Below are positions 31,071 through 43,286 of a stretch of 48,677 nucleotides of DNA, piece after piece. Below the pieces are notes generated by a model. It had not been told where the DNA came from. It did no database searches and saw only the letters and a list, made by a program, of their open reading frames with translations. The translations under genes were made by a program, and so were the position numbers. Position 1 is the first letter of the stretch; the number at the start of each line of letters is the position of its first letter. The DNA is from Conidiobolus incongruus B7586 (lineage: Eukaryota; Entomophthoromycota; Entomophthoromycetes; Entomophthorales; Conidiobolaceae), in assembly GCA_000697335.1 (NCBI GenBank), contig JNEM01006747.1, forward strand, positions 1-48,677, written 5' to 3'.

Positions 31071-32684
31071 ATGGAAGGAACTAAATGTATAGGTCACGAA
31101 TGTGGGAAGCCCGCTAAATTACAATGTCCCCAATGTTTAAAATTGAAGATTAAGGGTTCCTTCTTCTGTAGTCAAGATTGTTTTAAAAAGAATTGGACTG
31201 AGCATAAAATGTTGCACTTGAATCATCCTGGTATTATATTTAAATTCATGAGTATATATAACTGATTTTAATAGTCTTTTAGATCACACTTTTGACCCTT
31301 TTCACAAATCTAAATATACTGGGGAGTTGAGAGCTTGTTATCCTCTAAGTCCCAAGAGAGATGTTCCAGATCATATTCCAAAGCCTGATTACGCTAAAGA
31401 TGGTAAATTATTCATTAAAAGTTGATATTTCCAAAAAAAAAATATTTATCAATTACCTAGGCATTCCTCGTTCCGAATTAGCTTTAAGAAATAGCAATAA
31501 AATTGATGTTTTAGAACCCAGTGAAATTGAAATTATGAGAGAAGTTTGTAGAGTAAGTTAAAAATATAAATGAGTACATTTCAATTATTTATAAATTTTG
31601 TTTAGTTAGCTAGAGAAGTTTTAGATATTGGTGCTAGTGCCATTAAAGTTGGTATTACAACTGACGAAATTGGTAAATTGAATATTTTCAATATATTCAA
31701 AATTTGAATTAATGGTATGATTTAATAGATAGAATTATTCACGAAGCTATCATTGAAAGAAATGCCTATCCTTCCCCTTTGAATTATAATGGTTTCCCTA
31801 AATCTTGTTGCACGTAATTTATTCCTATATTTCATAGTATTTCAAGTAAGTTAAATATATTATACAGATCAGTTAATGAAGTTATCTGCCACGGTATTCC
31901 CGACAAGAGGCCTTTGAAAGATGGTGACATTATCAACATCGACGTCACTTTATACTACAAGGGATTCCATGGTGATTTGAACGAAACTTATACCGTTGGC
32001 AATGTTGACCAAAAGTCTAAGGATTTGATCGATTGCAGTTACCAATCCCTCATAAGAGCTATCTCTATGGGTAATTATTCATTCAATTCCATATTATTAT
32101 TATTATTATTATTATTAAACTAATTCGCAATGTTAGTGAGACCCGGTGCCGCTTACAGAGATATTGGTGCAGTCATTGAAGAGTACACTCACTCTAAAGG
32201 CTTTTCAGTTGTTAAGACTTATTGTGGTCATGGTATCAACTCGTAATTTTATACCAAGATTATTTTATTACGGTTTCTCACCTGATTTTTATAGTTTATT
32301 CCACTGCGCTCCTAATGTTCCTCATTACACTAGTAATTATCGATAATAATATCAAATTGATTTTATATAGCTAATATATTACTTTAGGAAACAAGGCTGT
32401 CGGTGTGATGAAAGCTGGTCACACTTTCACTATTGAACCCATGATCAACGAAGGTACTTGGAGAGATGAACACTGGCCCGACGACTGGACTGCTGTCACC
32501 GCTGACGGTAAGAGATCGGCCCAATTCGAGCACACCTTATTGGTCACGGAAACTGGTTGTGAAGTATTGTAAGTGAATAATCATATTCTTTATTAATAAT
32601 GGTATATTAATGAATATATTTAGAACTGCTAGAAAAGATGAAAAGCGTTTCTATAATTACGAAACTGATTGTCTAGTTAAATAA
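31071..32684 (+). CDS. MAP1: Methionine aminopeptidase 1
   Basis: About 370 aa from ten exons with nine short introns. Residues 1-53 form the C6H2/MYND-like zinc finger that tethers MetAP1 to the ribosome ([35 protein letters not shown]). A linker ([20 protein letters not shown]) leads to the pita-bread catalytic domain: [20 protein letters not shown] with VICHGIPD, metal ligands Asp in INIDVTLYY and FHGDLNETY, His in the [10 protein letters not shown] segment, Glu in [10 protein letters not shown] and Glu in [11 protein letters not shown]. The enzyme removes the initiator Met from nascent chains co-translationally in the cytosol. Exon 8 is only 38 nt. A (TTA)n repeat sits in intron 6. The gene has the most introns in the window, yet its codon use is biased to C-ending codons in late exons, as expected of a well-expressed gene. 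Confidence 0.95.
32091..32117. repeat. (TTA)n microsatellite inside a MetAP1 intron
   Basis: Nine or so TTA/ATT units within intron 6 of the methionine aminopeptidase gene. This intron is therefore slightly longer than its neighbours. Confidence 0.9.
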
Positions 32685-34168
32685 TTTTTCATTTAAAATC
32701 ATTATATAATTAGATTTGATCTCAAATAAAAATTTTAATTCAATATTTCAGTTCTTCATAATTGAGAATTTTTGCTTTTTAAGAGGAATTTTAAAAATTA
32801 TTACCAATTCAGATTGGCATTGAGGTGCTAATAAAAAAATTATATTAAAATAGAATAATTTTGAAAACATCTACCATATTACGATCAATTTTACTCAATC
32901 AACTTAACTACAATTACTCTATAATAATTATACATCCAAATACTTCAAATTTGAATTAATCTTATGAATTATATTTCAAAAATTTCGAATATATATATAT
33001 ATATATTATCAAAATTTAAAAACTTGAGAAATATTCCTAATATATTTAAATATTATTTTTTAATAGTTTTATGCTATCATAAAATCTTTAAATAGTTAAA
33101 TTTGATATAAAATATTTTAATTCATTTATAATTCAATTATCATTATATTTTGGAAAACCATTAACAACTATCTATTCAAAATTGTAACAATATTATATTA
33201 CCGATTATTCATATTGAATATAAAGATAAGACAGAGCTTGGAAACTTGAATTCATATGTACCAATATGGTGGTTTGATTCTCATATTATCCTTACTTTGC
33301 TAAAGGTATAGTAAATGTATTTTATAAAATTTATGATCAATAATAACGTCTTCATAACTCATATCTTCTAATATTATTAGCAAATTTTCTCATTGACTAT
33401 TAAAGATATAAAAGCTCTAAAAATCATTATTCTGCACGTATTCTTTGAATTTATTCTGAATTTAATATTATATGTTGATTAGTAATATTATACAATTTTT
33501 TAATAATATTATTTTGATTTTTAAAACGATAATATATATAAAGCATTATTTCAAAATATATAATTATGATTTAATATATTAGATATTCAATGAGAAATTC
33601 ACTCAAGAAATTTTCAGGTGATCCAATAAGATTGAAGCAATATACGGTTAATTACTTTATATAAAAGTTAACTAATTCTTATTTAAGCCAATAAAGAATA
33701 CAGATATTATTATAATATTACAAAATTTTCAACATAGAAAATATCAATTATTAAATCCCATTATTGAGTGCCAATAAAATGCATATTCCCATCATTTCAA
33801 AAAAATTTTTTTCTTAATTGATTCCGAGATCCAAGAGAGAAAATGATGATGGATTCAAGGAATGTAAATTTAGAATCCAATTTTGAATATGCCTTGATTT
33901 CGAACCAAGTCACCTAGAGCTCCATTGAGTTATCTTTGAACTTAGACTGTTTTAAGTTTCAATCTTACAACATGAAAATTATGTCAAAGAGAAATAAATG
34001 GATATTTTATTATACTATGAGGTGGACAAGCATAATTGGAAAATGATCATTCTAATTCATTTGATCCCATACTCATTTAGATTAGAATTTCTGTTTTATA
34101 AATAATAGTGGTATTTAAAAAATTGGATCATCATCATTGATATTAATCTATTTCAACAAACTTTCAAT
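32685..34168. other. 1.5-kb intergenic region
   Basis: AT-rich with no open frame of note. It contains a tRNA-like fragment (listed separately) and, at about 34095-34103, a TTTTATAAATAA box some 70 bases before the spermidine synthase ATG, which could be its TATA element. Confidence 0.5.
33893..33945 (-). other. tRNA-like fragment (A-box-like and B-box-like elements)
   Basis: On the minus strand the sequence reads ATAACTCAATGGAGCTC, then CTTGGTTCGAAATCAAG. The second part is a good T-arm: five paired bases (one G-T) around a seven-base TTCGAAA loop, with the B-box GGTTCGAAATC. The first part resembles a D-arm/A-box. The two boxes are only about a dozen bases apart and I find no matching acceptor stem or anticodon arm, so it is not a functional tRNA. 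A deleted tRNA or a relic of a tRNA-derived SINE would explain it, and so could chance. Confidence 0.25.
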
Positions 34169-35111
34169 ATGAGTCAATTATCTCACCCCAATATTAAAGA
34201 CGGATGGTTCAAGGAAACTTCTACTCTTTGGCCCGGTCAAGGTATTACACTATTATTAACTATAACTATTTCACATCTTTAATATTTTTATTTTAGCTAT
34301 GACTTTGGAAGTTAAAGAAATTCTTCACGTTGAAAAGTCTCAATATCAAGATGTTTTAATTTTCGAATCTGCTACTTACGGTAATGTTTTAGTTTTGGAC
34401 GGTGTCATTCAAGCTACCGAAAGAGATGAATTCTCTTACCAAGAAATGATCGCTCACATTCCTTTGATGTGTCATCCTAATCCCGAAAGAGTCTTGGTTA
34501 TTGGAGGTGGTGACGGTGGTGTTTTAAGAGAAATCGTCAAGCATGAATCCGTTAAAGAAGTCGTCTTGTGTGAAATTGACGAAGCTGTTCCCAGATTATC
34601 TAAGCAATACTTGCCCTCTATGGCTGTTGGCTTCCAACACCCCAAAGTCAAAGTCCACATTGGTGATGGTTTCCCCTACCTCAAAGCTAACACTGCCACC
34701 TACGACGTCATTATCACTGATTCTTCTGATCCCGTCGGACCTGCTGCCTCTCTCTACCAAGCCGAATTCTATCAACTCATGAAGAATGCCCTTCGTCCTG
34801 GAGGTATTATAAGCACTCAAGGTGAATGCCAATGGCTCCATCTCAACATCATCAAGGAAGTTTTGGACTTCTCCAAGGAATTATTCCCCTCTGTCTCCTA
34901 TGCCTATACCACCATTCCCACTTATCCATCCGGCCAAATCGGTTTCATTTTATGCTCTAACGATGAAAACCAAAAGTTTCACACACCCACCCGCACCTGG
35001 TCCCCCGAAACTGAAGCCAAATTGTGCAGATACTATAACTCCAAGATTCACTCCGCTGCCTTCGTTTTGCCCCAATTTGCCAAGTCTGTCCTCTTTCCCG
35101 ACCAGCAATAG
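34169..35111 (+). CDS. SPE3: Spermidine synthase
   Basis: Predicted 295 aa from two exons (34169-34241 and 34297-35111; phase 1). The start [15 protein letters not shown] with LWPGQAMTLEV matches spermidine synthases, so the small first exon is needed. It carries [14 protein letters not shown] (residues about 90-103, dcSAM-binding), LCEIDEAV, and [19 protein letters not shown] with the catalytic Asp (about 166) and the putrescine-binding segment. [14 protein letters not shown] and [14 protein letters not shown] complete the family signature. The enzyme transfers an aminopropyl group from decarboxylated S-adenosylmethionine to putrescine in the cytosol. Spermidine also feeds eIF5A hypusination. 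The length equals the yeast and human enzymes. Strong codon bias and higher GC suggest high expression. Confidence 0.96.
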
Positions 35112-35551
35112 ATTGATTGATTTCAGTCATTTTCCAACCTCATATGGTTATTGATCCCTCATAATTCAATAGTTAAAATATATAAATAAATAAATAAAAT
35201 TATAAGAATATTAACTTCGATCCATAACAATTTTCCAAGAAATATTCAAACTTAGTAATATTTTAATATTATTTAAAATTATCAATATTTGCCAAGTCGA
35301 CTCCAATTTCAAAAATTTTATCTTTTCATTAAAAAATTTTTGTTTTCATATCAATTTTATTCAAAACAAGTTTTTTCTAAATATAATACATTATCATATT
35401 CTGATTATTGTATTTGGTTCAGTTTTTAACGTTAATTTTTTAAGGTTTTTAACGTATTTTTTTTTAAATTTATTATTATTATTATTATTTTCTTTTTACA
35501 TTTATTAAATACTAAATTTGAAAATTTTCTTTTAAAACATAAATTAATTAA

Positions 35552-35578
35552 ATATATATATATATATATATATATATA
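35552..35578. repeat. (AT)n microsatellite
   Basis: An uninterrupted AT run in the spacer downstream of the spermidine synthase gene. Confidence 0.9.
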
Positions 35579-35823
35579 ATCACCAACTTTATTTTATTGC
35601 AATTTTTTAAATAATTTATTATAATAATTTATCAAATATTAAAGTTTATAATATTATTTTTAATAAAATTTAATTAATTTTGAATTAATTTAATCTTCAA
35701 ATATATTAATAAAATAAATTGAAAAAAAAATGTTAAAGTTCCAAATAATAACAAATAATATTTAACAAATATATGTGGGGGTGGGTTATATTAATATTTT
35801 TTTTTATTAAAATTTAAATTGTA

Positions 35824-36203
35824 ATTCAGTTGGGTGTGATTGCGAATAGCTGAAATGTTAAAAATATAAACAATAAAAAGAATTGAGGAAACAGATGCTA
35901 AAGGTTTTTGTTTAAGGTATAGAGGATCAAGTCAGGTGGGAAAATTATATTGATGAAATTGACCTAGATCCAGTCTAGAAGTAGGACAATTAGTTTTAAA
36001 AAATGGTAACCGCCATATGATAACAGTAAGTTGTCGGCTGGTATGTTTTGTATGTAAGGATATAAGATTTAACATGGTTTGCAATGTGAATTCACAGTAT
36101 CATTCAATCCACACCACCGTTCGATTGGTTCATATGCCAGAACTTATGATAATCAATGGAAATATACACATTTCAAATGTTAAAACACAATTAACCCAAC
36201 TGA
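35824..36203. repeat. GC-richer block flanked by a short inverted repeat
   Basis: TTCAGTTGGGT at about 35826-35836 is matched by its reverse complement ACCCAACTGA at about 36194-36203. The inner flanks are partly similar (ATTG close inside both ends). The enclosed ~360 bases are GC-richer than the surrounding spacer. This could be a small non-autonomous DNA element, but I see no clear target-site duplication, so chance is not excluded. Confidence 0.2.
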
Positions 36204-36285
36204 GACATGAAAAATACTCAAGTGTTAAATAAAAATAGTGTCGAAATTATTGCATCTAGTCCGAGTCGCCACGATAATATTCTAT

Positions 36286-37572
36286 TTACAAACAGAGACT
36301 GGACTGGAGCTGAGTGTTATTGACTCTATATCCAGATTTTGAGGGAACTTCGGGGAATTTGACTGATGAATGACTCATTAATATGGTCCTTCGGCGATCC
36401 ATTTCGTCTGAGTCGTTGGTGAATACTGATGATAAATCGCTACACAAGCTAGGTGTAAGTGACAAGCGACTTCTGGGGGCGAGGATGTCGGAGATATCGT
36501 CGAGAATCTCGACTTCGTCGTAAGAGGTATCACCAGCCAATACTAAGGGATCGAGATACTCACCGCCGGAGAGAAGTTGGGGAAGTTCGCTCAATGTCAC
36601 GTTCAGTGTGCTGATCTGAATGGGAATATCCACGAGAAGAGGCACACGCGACCAGGCGACATTGGCACTGACCAAAATTTTATAAGTGACCCTAATCAAT
36701 TTGGAGGTGAAGATAGAAGGAGAAATTCCTTCAGGCACTGGGACACGAATGAGATCCAGTTCCTCAATGGAGTTGAATTGAATATGACTGACTGTATTGC
36801 AAATTTGTATTTCTTTTTCAGGACCGAAAATTGAGATCAATTGCATTAATTTGATGTCCAATCCAGTGACTGATTTGGTATTAACGGGAGCAAATGCTAA
36901 ATCAAGACATATATCGCCACCTGGGCATGAGGTTCTGAAAGTAGTATCAGCAATAAGTTTGATGGTTTCTCTTGTCATGACACCATAAGTATTCTCATTT
37001 GTAAAAGTTTGAGGCTCGGTGAAATCAGGATGAAATTTAGGTATTGAAGATAATAAGGTCATTGGAACAGTTGTTGTGTGACCAAACTTAGCAGGACGCT
37101 CAATGGTTGCCTTTAATTTATAACGAATGAATGCGTTGGAGCTCTCTAAAGAAGAGGGATAATTGTAATCTCCTAACTGGATTTGAAATGGGAAAGCATA
37201 ACTTGTGGCGCTCAAATATCCGCAGGGGTGTTCCCACAAAGTTGTTCTGACTTTAAAGATATCTTGTTCGAGTACATTACTATAATAATACAGTTAATAT
37301 ATGAGAATTGATATGCTGATATATTGTAATATATTACTGTTTAGGATTATTGGAGTCTAAAATGATGCCTTCTTGACCGTGAAAAGTGAGAACAACAGAC
37401 TTAGCTCTCTCTGGTCTGCTAAATTTGAGATTAACAACACCTATTAAACAAGTGAATAAGACCATTATCAAGAGTAGAAGAATATGGTCAGCGTACCTGA
37501 GATAACTTGACCTGCATAAAACTCACTCTGATCTTGGTCAAAGACGATGTTGAATAATTCAGGCTTGACCAT
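36286..37572 (-). CDS. Alpha-arrestin-like trafficking adaptor
   Basis: About 390 aa from three exons, joins in phase. The N-terminal arrestin domain begins VKPELFNIVFDQDQSEFYAG and QVISGVVNLKFSRPERAKSV, with LTFHGQEGI and the conserved YAFPFQIQLGDYNYPSSLES / AFIRYKLKATIERP block. The C-terminal arrestin domain includes the SCPGGDICLDLAFAPVNTK region and continues to about residue 310. A Ser/Asp-rich tail follows (SRLSLTPSLCSDLSSVF). Alpha-arrestins usually link plasma-membrane cargo to Rsp5/Nedd4-type ubiquitin ligases through PPxY motifs. I find no PPxY here, so cargo ubiquitination through this protein is uncertain. Two CCAAT elements lie 420-465 bases upstream. Confidence 0.85.
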
Positions 37573-37993
37573 GTTGAAGAATTGTTTTTAATAAAAAATA
37601 TTATAGATTTTGAAGTTTAAAAGATTGGTTTAGTGTTTTAATTTGAAGTATCAATAAATGATATATATATATATATGTATATAATATATATGTTGACTTA
37701 ATATATGATAAGTTGATAGGCTGATATGTGCCAAATATTAAAGATTGTTGAATATGAAAGAGAGAAAAAGAAACGAGTCCAATGTTATTTATACGTAAAT
37801 AAGCATAAAGTATGGAAAAACAAAATCCAACAGTGCAATATCTAAATCAAAAGTGAAATTGAAATCTAGTTCAAAAAGAAACCATATGATATTTATACTA
37901 ATTAATATTTCCCTTATTCAACAATGTGGAAGAGTTGTAATTTATTAAGCCTTCTCCCCGATTGACCACATTTTCATCAGATTCAAGTACCTG

Positions 37994-38035
37994 ATTGGAC
38001 GAATGGGTATGTCCCTTGGTACTGCATCTGATTGG
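37994..38035 (-). promoter_or_regulatory. Two CCAAT boxes upstream of the arrestin gene
   Basis: ATTGG at 37994-37998 and 38031-38035 read as CCAAT on the minus strand, in the orientation of the arrestin gene, spaced 37 bases and within a GC-richer stretch. CCAAT is bound by the HAP/CBC (NF-Y) complex in fungi. The pairing and context support a regulatory role; the distance to the start codon (420-465 bases) implies a long 5' leader or an upstream activating site. Confidence 0.35.
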
Positions 38036-40620
38036 TTGTTGAATTCTAATTTTTTCTGTATTCCCCTTAAATCATCAATTCAAACCACACGTCTCAAATC
38101 TTATATTTTCAACTTGAATTAGCCTACATAACAGTTTATTGTATGAAACAAATATTAAAAATTTCAAACTAGACAAAGGAATCATATTGAATAGTTAAAA
38201 CAATAGAATTATTATTCAAACTTAGGAGTAATTTGATGTATTGTATTTGCGTAATATGATTTATCTTAGCATTTTGATCAGTTTATTGTAATGTAAAATT
38301 CACTGAAAATGATCTTATTAATCAAATGGTTTGATATACGAAAAATAGAGGTTTTCAAAATATTATTCATACCTCCAATCTTTTTGATTCAATGAACACG
38401 AGGATAGACTCCTGTAAAAGGAACAATCATCTAATCAAGAGAGATGTTATAAGAAGATGAAAACAATGATCTGTGGAGAAGTTGCTGTTTCTTTATTGAA
38501 TTAAATAATTTATTTTCTGGTTGATCAATTCCAAGTGAGTAATATGACACTTTAGGTAAATTGACTAATGTACCAATTATACCATTACTTTTTAAGTACT
38601 ACTTGATAATTTTTATCAATAACGTATTTCTTTTTAGTATACTTGATACATTTAACTATTTAGCTTTATATAATTCTTTATTATTCCATTGAATAATTTA
38701 TTTAATGGGTAAAAATTGATGTTATATAAGCATAGATACACAAATTTAACACTTCAAATTGTTATCAAACATTTAAATTGTTAATAAAATTACCTTATAA
38801 TTTACCTAATCACAATAATATTTCACTTGTGAAATATTAGCTCAATTAATTCAATTTGCCACAAATTAACTGCAATCTTAATTATTCAACTTAATTATCA
38901 AATTATTTTTATCAATTAATGATTGAAATTTATGACTATTGAATAATATCAATAGTTGTTTGCCATATGTCTATACAACTGTATGATCAAAATTTTGATT
39001 CAAATTAACTACATAAAATGAAAAACAATAAGACAATGATTTAATTCGAAAAGTTTGAATAACGAAAGGAGGATGAGATCATCACCCTTAAGGTTATCAA
39101 TTAATTTGAACAAATGGCTTGAAATTCATCCACATCTCAGGTCCGCTAAATTGAGCCAATCAAACAAATAATAACAGTCTCAATGATACACTTTGGATTC
39201 AATGAAGTTTCAATTTGAAATCCTAAATCTTCCCCTATTCTGGTCTAACCACTTTCATTTAATCTTACATTCTATCAAATATTCAAGTATCCTAGCATAC
39301 TACTCTATATACTATTATAAAAAGTATTCCGTATTAAGAATTGAGTAATTCAATTAAACTAATGTAAGGAATACTATAAACAATTCGGTATATTACAATG
39401 GATCAAATGCTAGATTTTTATCAGTATAATTCTACATCTAATGAAATTGCTCATATTGATTAAAATTATTTAAATCAGTGTTTTTTATTAATTTTTTATG
39501 AATAGAAAATTCTTGAAAAGTTAAGTGAATTATAATGATTTATAAAAGTTATTTTTTTGGGTTATTTGTTTTATAATATAATTTTTTTAATATGAATTCT
39601 AGAACTCAAATGCGCTTTATTTAAATTATAGAAAATGAATAAATAAAGAAATTTATTATATCACTATACTAATTTATTTAAATCAATTATGATAATAATG
39701 TTATATGATATAATTTTATTTTAAAGAAGCTGTAACAATAATTAATTTACAAAATATTGATGAAATAATTAATTATACTGAACAATTTTACTTTATTCTA
39801 TCAACTATTATTCATTAATAAAAGCACCAGGTACTTTTATTTATTCATAATTCAAAATTGAGGTCTTATTTTTTAAAGTAAAATTATTGTATATTTCATA
39901 AATTGAACTTTATATTAAAAGATTTTAATTTGAATATCTTAATTCCAATATATTTATTAATCTAATAAAGGGTCAAAAATAAATTCATGGTCCAAAAGAT
40001 CTACAATATGATTGATAATTTTAATCAACATAAGCCCATCAATAAGCCAAATTTAAATTAATTTAAATCAGAAAACATCATCATTTCATCATATCTTGTT
40101 GTTTGTTTTTTAAGTTGACTTTAGTTTCATAAAAATGTGAATTATAATTATGAAAAAAATACAATTAAAAATTGTTTAATTTTCAATTATATAAATATTT
40201 TGGAAAAAGTGAGTTATTTTATTAACAAATTAAAGGTACATTTATTTTATTTGATATTTTAATAATTTTTTTAAATTATCTTTATCAAAGCTTTTCTAAA
40301 AAAGATTTTTTTTCGCATAATGATAACGTTTGTAAGAATGTAAACTGAATCCTATTGGATAAAATTAGAAATCTCAAAGATTTTTGAAATTTTTGGTAAT
40401 AAAATTGAATTGTTTCAAAATAGCCTTGAGTTTGTTGTTTTCTTTTAAACTGAATTTTAAAATTTTGCATTTAGTGTAGTGTTAAATACTGGGATTTAAT
40501 CATTATTCAATCATTGAAAATTCCAATATTTTTGATGAATATTGAACTGAATATTGTTCTTCCGTAATTTACTCAATTGAAACTTCAGATTTATAGTGAT
40601 TACTGGATAATTATAGCTAG

Positions 40621-40960
40621 ATGATCAATGCCATGCTTTCCATTGAAATAATCTTGCTTATTATATTATTAAAGCTATATAATTCAGTATTGGGAGGAAG
40701 TATCAATCCATTAGAATAACGATGCATATTAAAAATAATCATAAGTAATTAATTATTCTTAGATTTGTAAAAGAAACTGTGGAGCATTGGCTAATTTATA
40801 GTATAACTTAATATCACTTAAAGCCTGATAATGCCAAATTGCCTTACAATAGATAATTAACTTTAGCATAATTCATAATAACTTTAATATTGGAGGCATT
40901 GAACAGACTCAAAAACTATTTGAGTACCTTATAAAATAAATATATTTCATACTTTAAAAT
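40621..40960 (+). pseudogene. Possible relic of a membrane receptor gene
   Basis: An ATG at 40621 opens 32 codons with a transmembrane-like stretch (AMLSIEIILLIILLKLYNSV) followed by LGGSINPLE and a stop. After an intron-like gap ending TTAG at about 40760, a segment RNCGALANL and, after further stops, NNFNIGGIEQTQKLFEYLIK are readable in changing frames. The succession of a hydrophobic helix, a short loop and another partial segment recalls rhodopsin-type receptors of this fungal group, but the resemblance is loose. Several stops and frame changes mean that, if real, it is a dead host gene. Confidence 0.22.
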
Positions 40961-42108
40961 AGATTTGAAAGAAATTATTAATTTTATATTATATATAGAC
41001 TATACAACTAATATTATATCTGTTTCCAATGATTTTCAAATTTCACTTGAAATTTTGTATTTCTGGCGTAATTCAAAACTCCAATTATATTAATAATCAC
41101 ATTTTCAAGTACTTAAGTTATCAATTTGGTTAATATGGGTAAAACATAATTCTAATTTCTAAATTAATAATATATATTGAGTATATATAATCATTTCAGT
41201 ATATCTTAATTTAATCTTTTATTAATAAAAATTTGAATTATAAATAAAAATAAATTGTTAAATTCTAAAATAATCATCAATATTAAGCTTTTTTTTCAAT
41301 TTTATTGAATACTAAAATTTGATAAAATTATTTTAATATTTATATTCTATGTAATGAAGGGATTGTATATATTAAATAAATCAATGTTTCATTTTCATTT
41401 ATTATCAAAGATAAATAGATTTATTAATGCATTCATTAGAAGTACCTTGTTAAGACAAAGTATATTGTTATTCAATATTATAAAACTCTATAGTCAGTTA
41501 AAATATTTTATTTGAATAAAAGAAATATAATTACATGTAAGCTTTATTATAATATAGTTAAAACTAATTATCATTAAAAAATAAAAAACTTTTCAATAAT
41601 CAGAAAAATAAATTATTATCAAACTTCTTGAAATATATATATAATACAAAACAATATATAAATATATCAAACAACATAAATATAATGATAATTTTAATGA
41701 TAAGATAATCAAACAATAAAACAAATATCTGAAATATATAATTGAAAATATTTTAATGAAAATATAACCATTTTTAATATTATTTTAGTAATCATTTTGA
41801 GGTAGAAATCTAAAATTTGAAAAGACTAGTTTGTTAACAATACCAGGTATTAAAAAGATATTAAAGAAAAATTTAATAAAATCATAATCAAAGCATACTA
41901 AAAAAGTAATATATCAATATCAAGATCAATAAAAAAATATAAAATGCAAGATATATTTCCATAAAGACAATTAAAACGATGTTGAATTTTTATCTAATTT
42001 TCTATTTTTAAGACTTTAAACTCAAAAATTTAAATATTTTAACATATCATTATTTCAAATTGTATATTTTTTATATATAATAATAAAGATAGATAAAAGT
42101 TTATCTTA

Positions 42109-42130
42109 ATATATATATATATATATATAT
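42109..42130. repeat. (AT)n microsatellite
   Basis: Simple AT run within the gene-poor region. Confidence 0.85.
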
Positions 42131-43259
42131 CAATCCAAATTATATTTGTTAAATGAATGGCTGTTTCATAATAAATTTTAAGTTAATAATAAAGTATTTA
42201 AAAGTCAATTTTATTCTTATAGTTAATATTAACTAATCATTACAAAATATTACTAAGATATTTCAATATATATTAAAATATATTATCAATAATATAGATG
42301 TTTACCATTGAATTACTATATATTCAAAATATTTACTATATTATATAATAATGTTAAATAATAAATATTAACTAAATTATATTTAATTATATTATAAATA
42401 ACAATTTATATAGTTTTAAAATTTAATTATATTTTATTTAACAATGTTTTATTATCTTTGTAAATACTTAATATAAAAGCAATAGAAAAAATATTAATAA
42501 TTGTAAAATATTAATAAGAAATATTAATTATAATAACATAAATATTACCAAATGATTATAGTTTTATATTATTAAAATATAATTTCATATTATATTAAAC
42601 TATTATATATTCCTTTAAAATCAAAAAATAAATAATTTTTTAATTTTTGATATTATAATTTTATTATTAATATCAAAAAAATTATCCTTTTAAATTTATT
42701 AATTAGTTAATTTTAAAAGTTCTTTATTATTATATTATCAAAAATAAATCAAAATTTTTTTTAAAATAGTTGAAAATATATAAATAGCTTATAAAAGTGA
42801 TATTTTATTAAATTTTATTATTTAATATTAATTTAATTATATAAATGATTGTCTAATATTTAAATTATTCACAATTATTAAGAATTAATATTGATTATAA
42901 TATTTATAGTATGTATACTATTCTAAAATCAAAAAAATTATTTAATTACTTTATCAATAACTTATTCTAACTAGATATTGAAAATAGTTAAGAATAAAAT
43001 TATTTCCTAAAATAATATCGAATATATTAAATAATTTAAAATGTTAATATTAAAAATATAAAATAAAAAGAATTAACATTAAAAAATGATCATGCATTTT
43101 CATGTAAATAAATATTTTGGAATCTCTTATCATTAATTATTGATTCTATTAAAATTTGATAAAATTTCAATATTTATATACTATTTTTCTAAGTTATATT
43201 TCGAAAAATAATAAAGAAACTTTGTGTAATACAATTAGAAAATTCTAATATGCAATCAA

Positions 43260-43286
43260 TGACTCAGTATTTTTTTTAATGAGTCA
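43260..43286. promoter_or_regulatory. Pair of Gcn4/AP-1-type sites upstream of HIS7
   Basis: TGACTCA at 43260-43266 and TGAGTCA at 43280-43286 are two perfect copies of the palindromic Gcn4 (bZIP) site, 20 bases apart, about 330-355 bases before the HIS7 ATG. In yeasts and moulds Gcn4/CPC1 binds this motif to induce amino-acid biosynthesis genes, HIS genes among them. Two exact matches so close together, before a histidine gene, are unlikely to be accidental in DNA this AT-rich. Confidence 0.65.

Larger units (their letters stand above)
35112..36285. other. Convergent 1.2-kb spacer with simple repeats and an inverted repeat
   Basis: Between the spermidine synthase and arrestin 3' ends. The first ~700 bases are nearly pure A/T with (ATT)n at about 35469-35490 and (AT)n at 35552-35578. 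From 35820 to 36235 the GC content rises, bracketed by a 10-bp inverted repeat. A 71-codon open frame there (from 36017) resembles no known protein. Confidence 0.5.

Noticed and set aside
34472-35154. Several open frames antisense to or out of frame with spermidine synthase
   Set aside because: They are shadows of a GC-rich, codon-biased gene; the sense frame has every family motif.
36017-36232. 71-codon plus-strand open frame with several Cys
   Set aside because: Cys spacing fits no zinc finger, there is no supporting upstream or downstream exon, and it lies at the edge of a possible repeat block.
39060-39260. Minus-strand fragment with a hydrophobic helix-like stretch (CIIETVIICLIGSI)
   Set aside because: Only about 31 open codons between stops and no partner segment; insufficient for a pseudogene call.
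40285-40470. 61-codon minus-strand open frame in the gene-poor region
   Set aside because: Lys/Gln/Phe-rich with no motif and of chance length.
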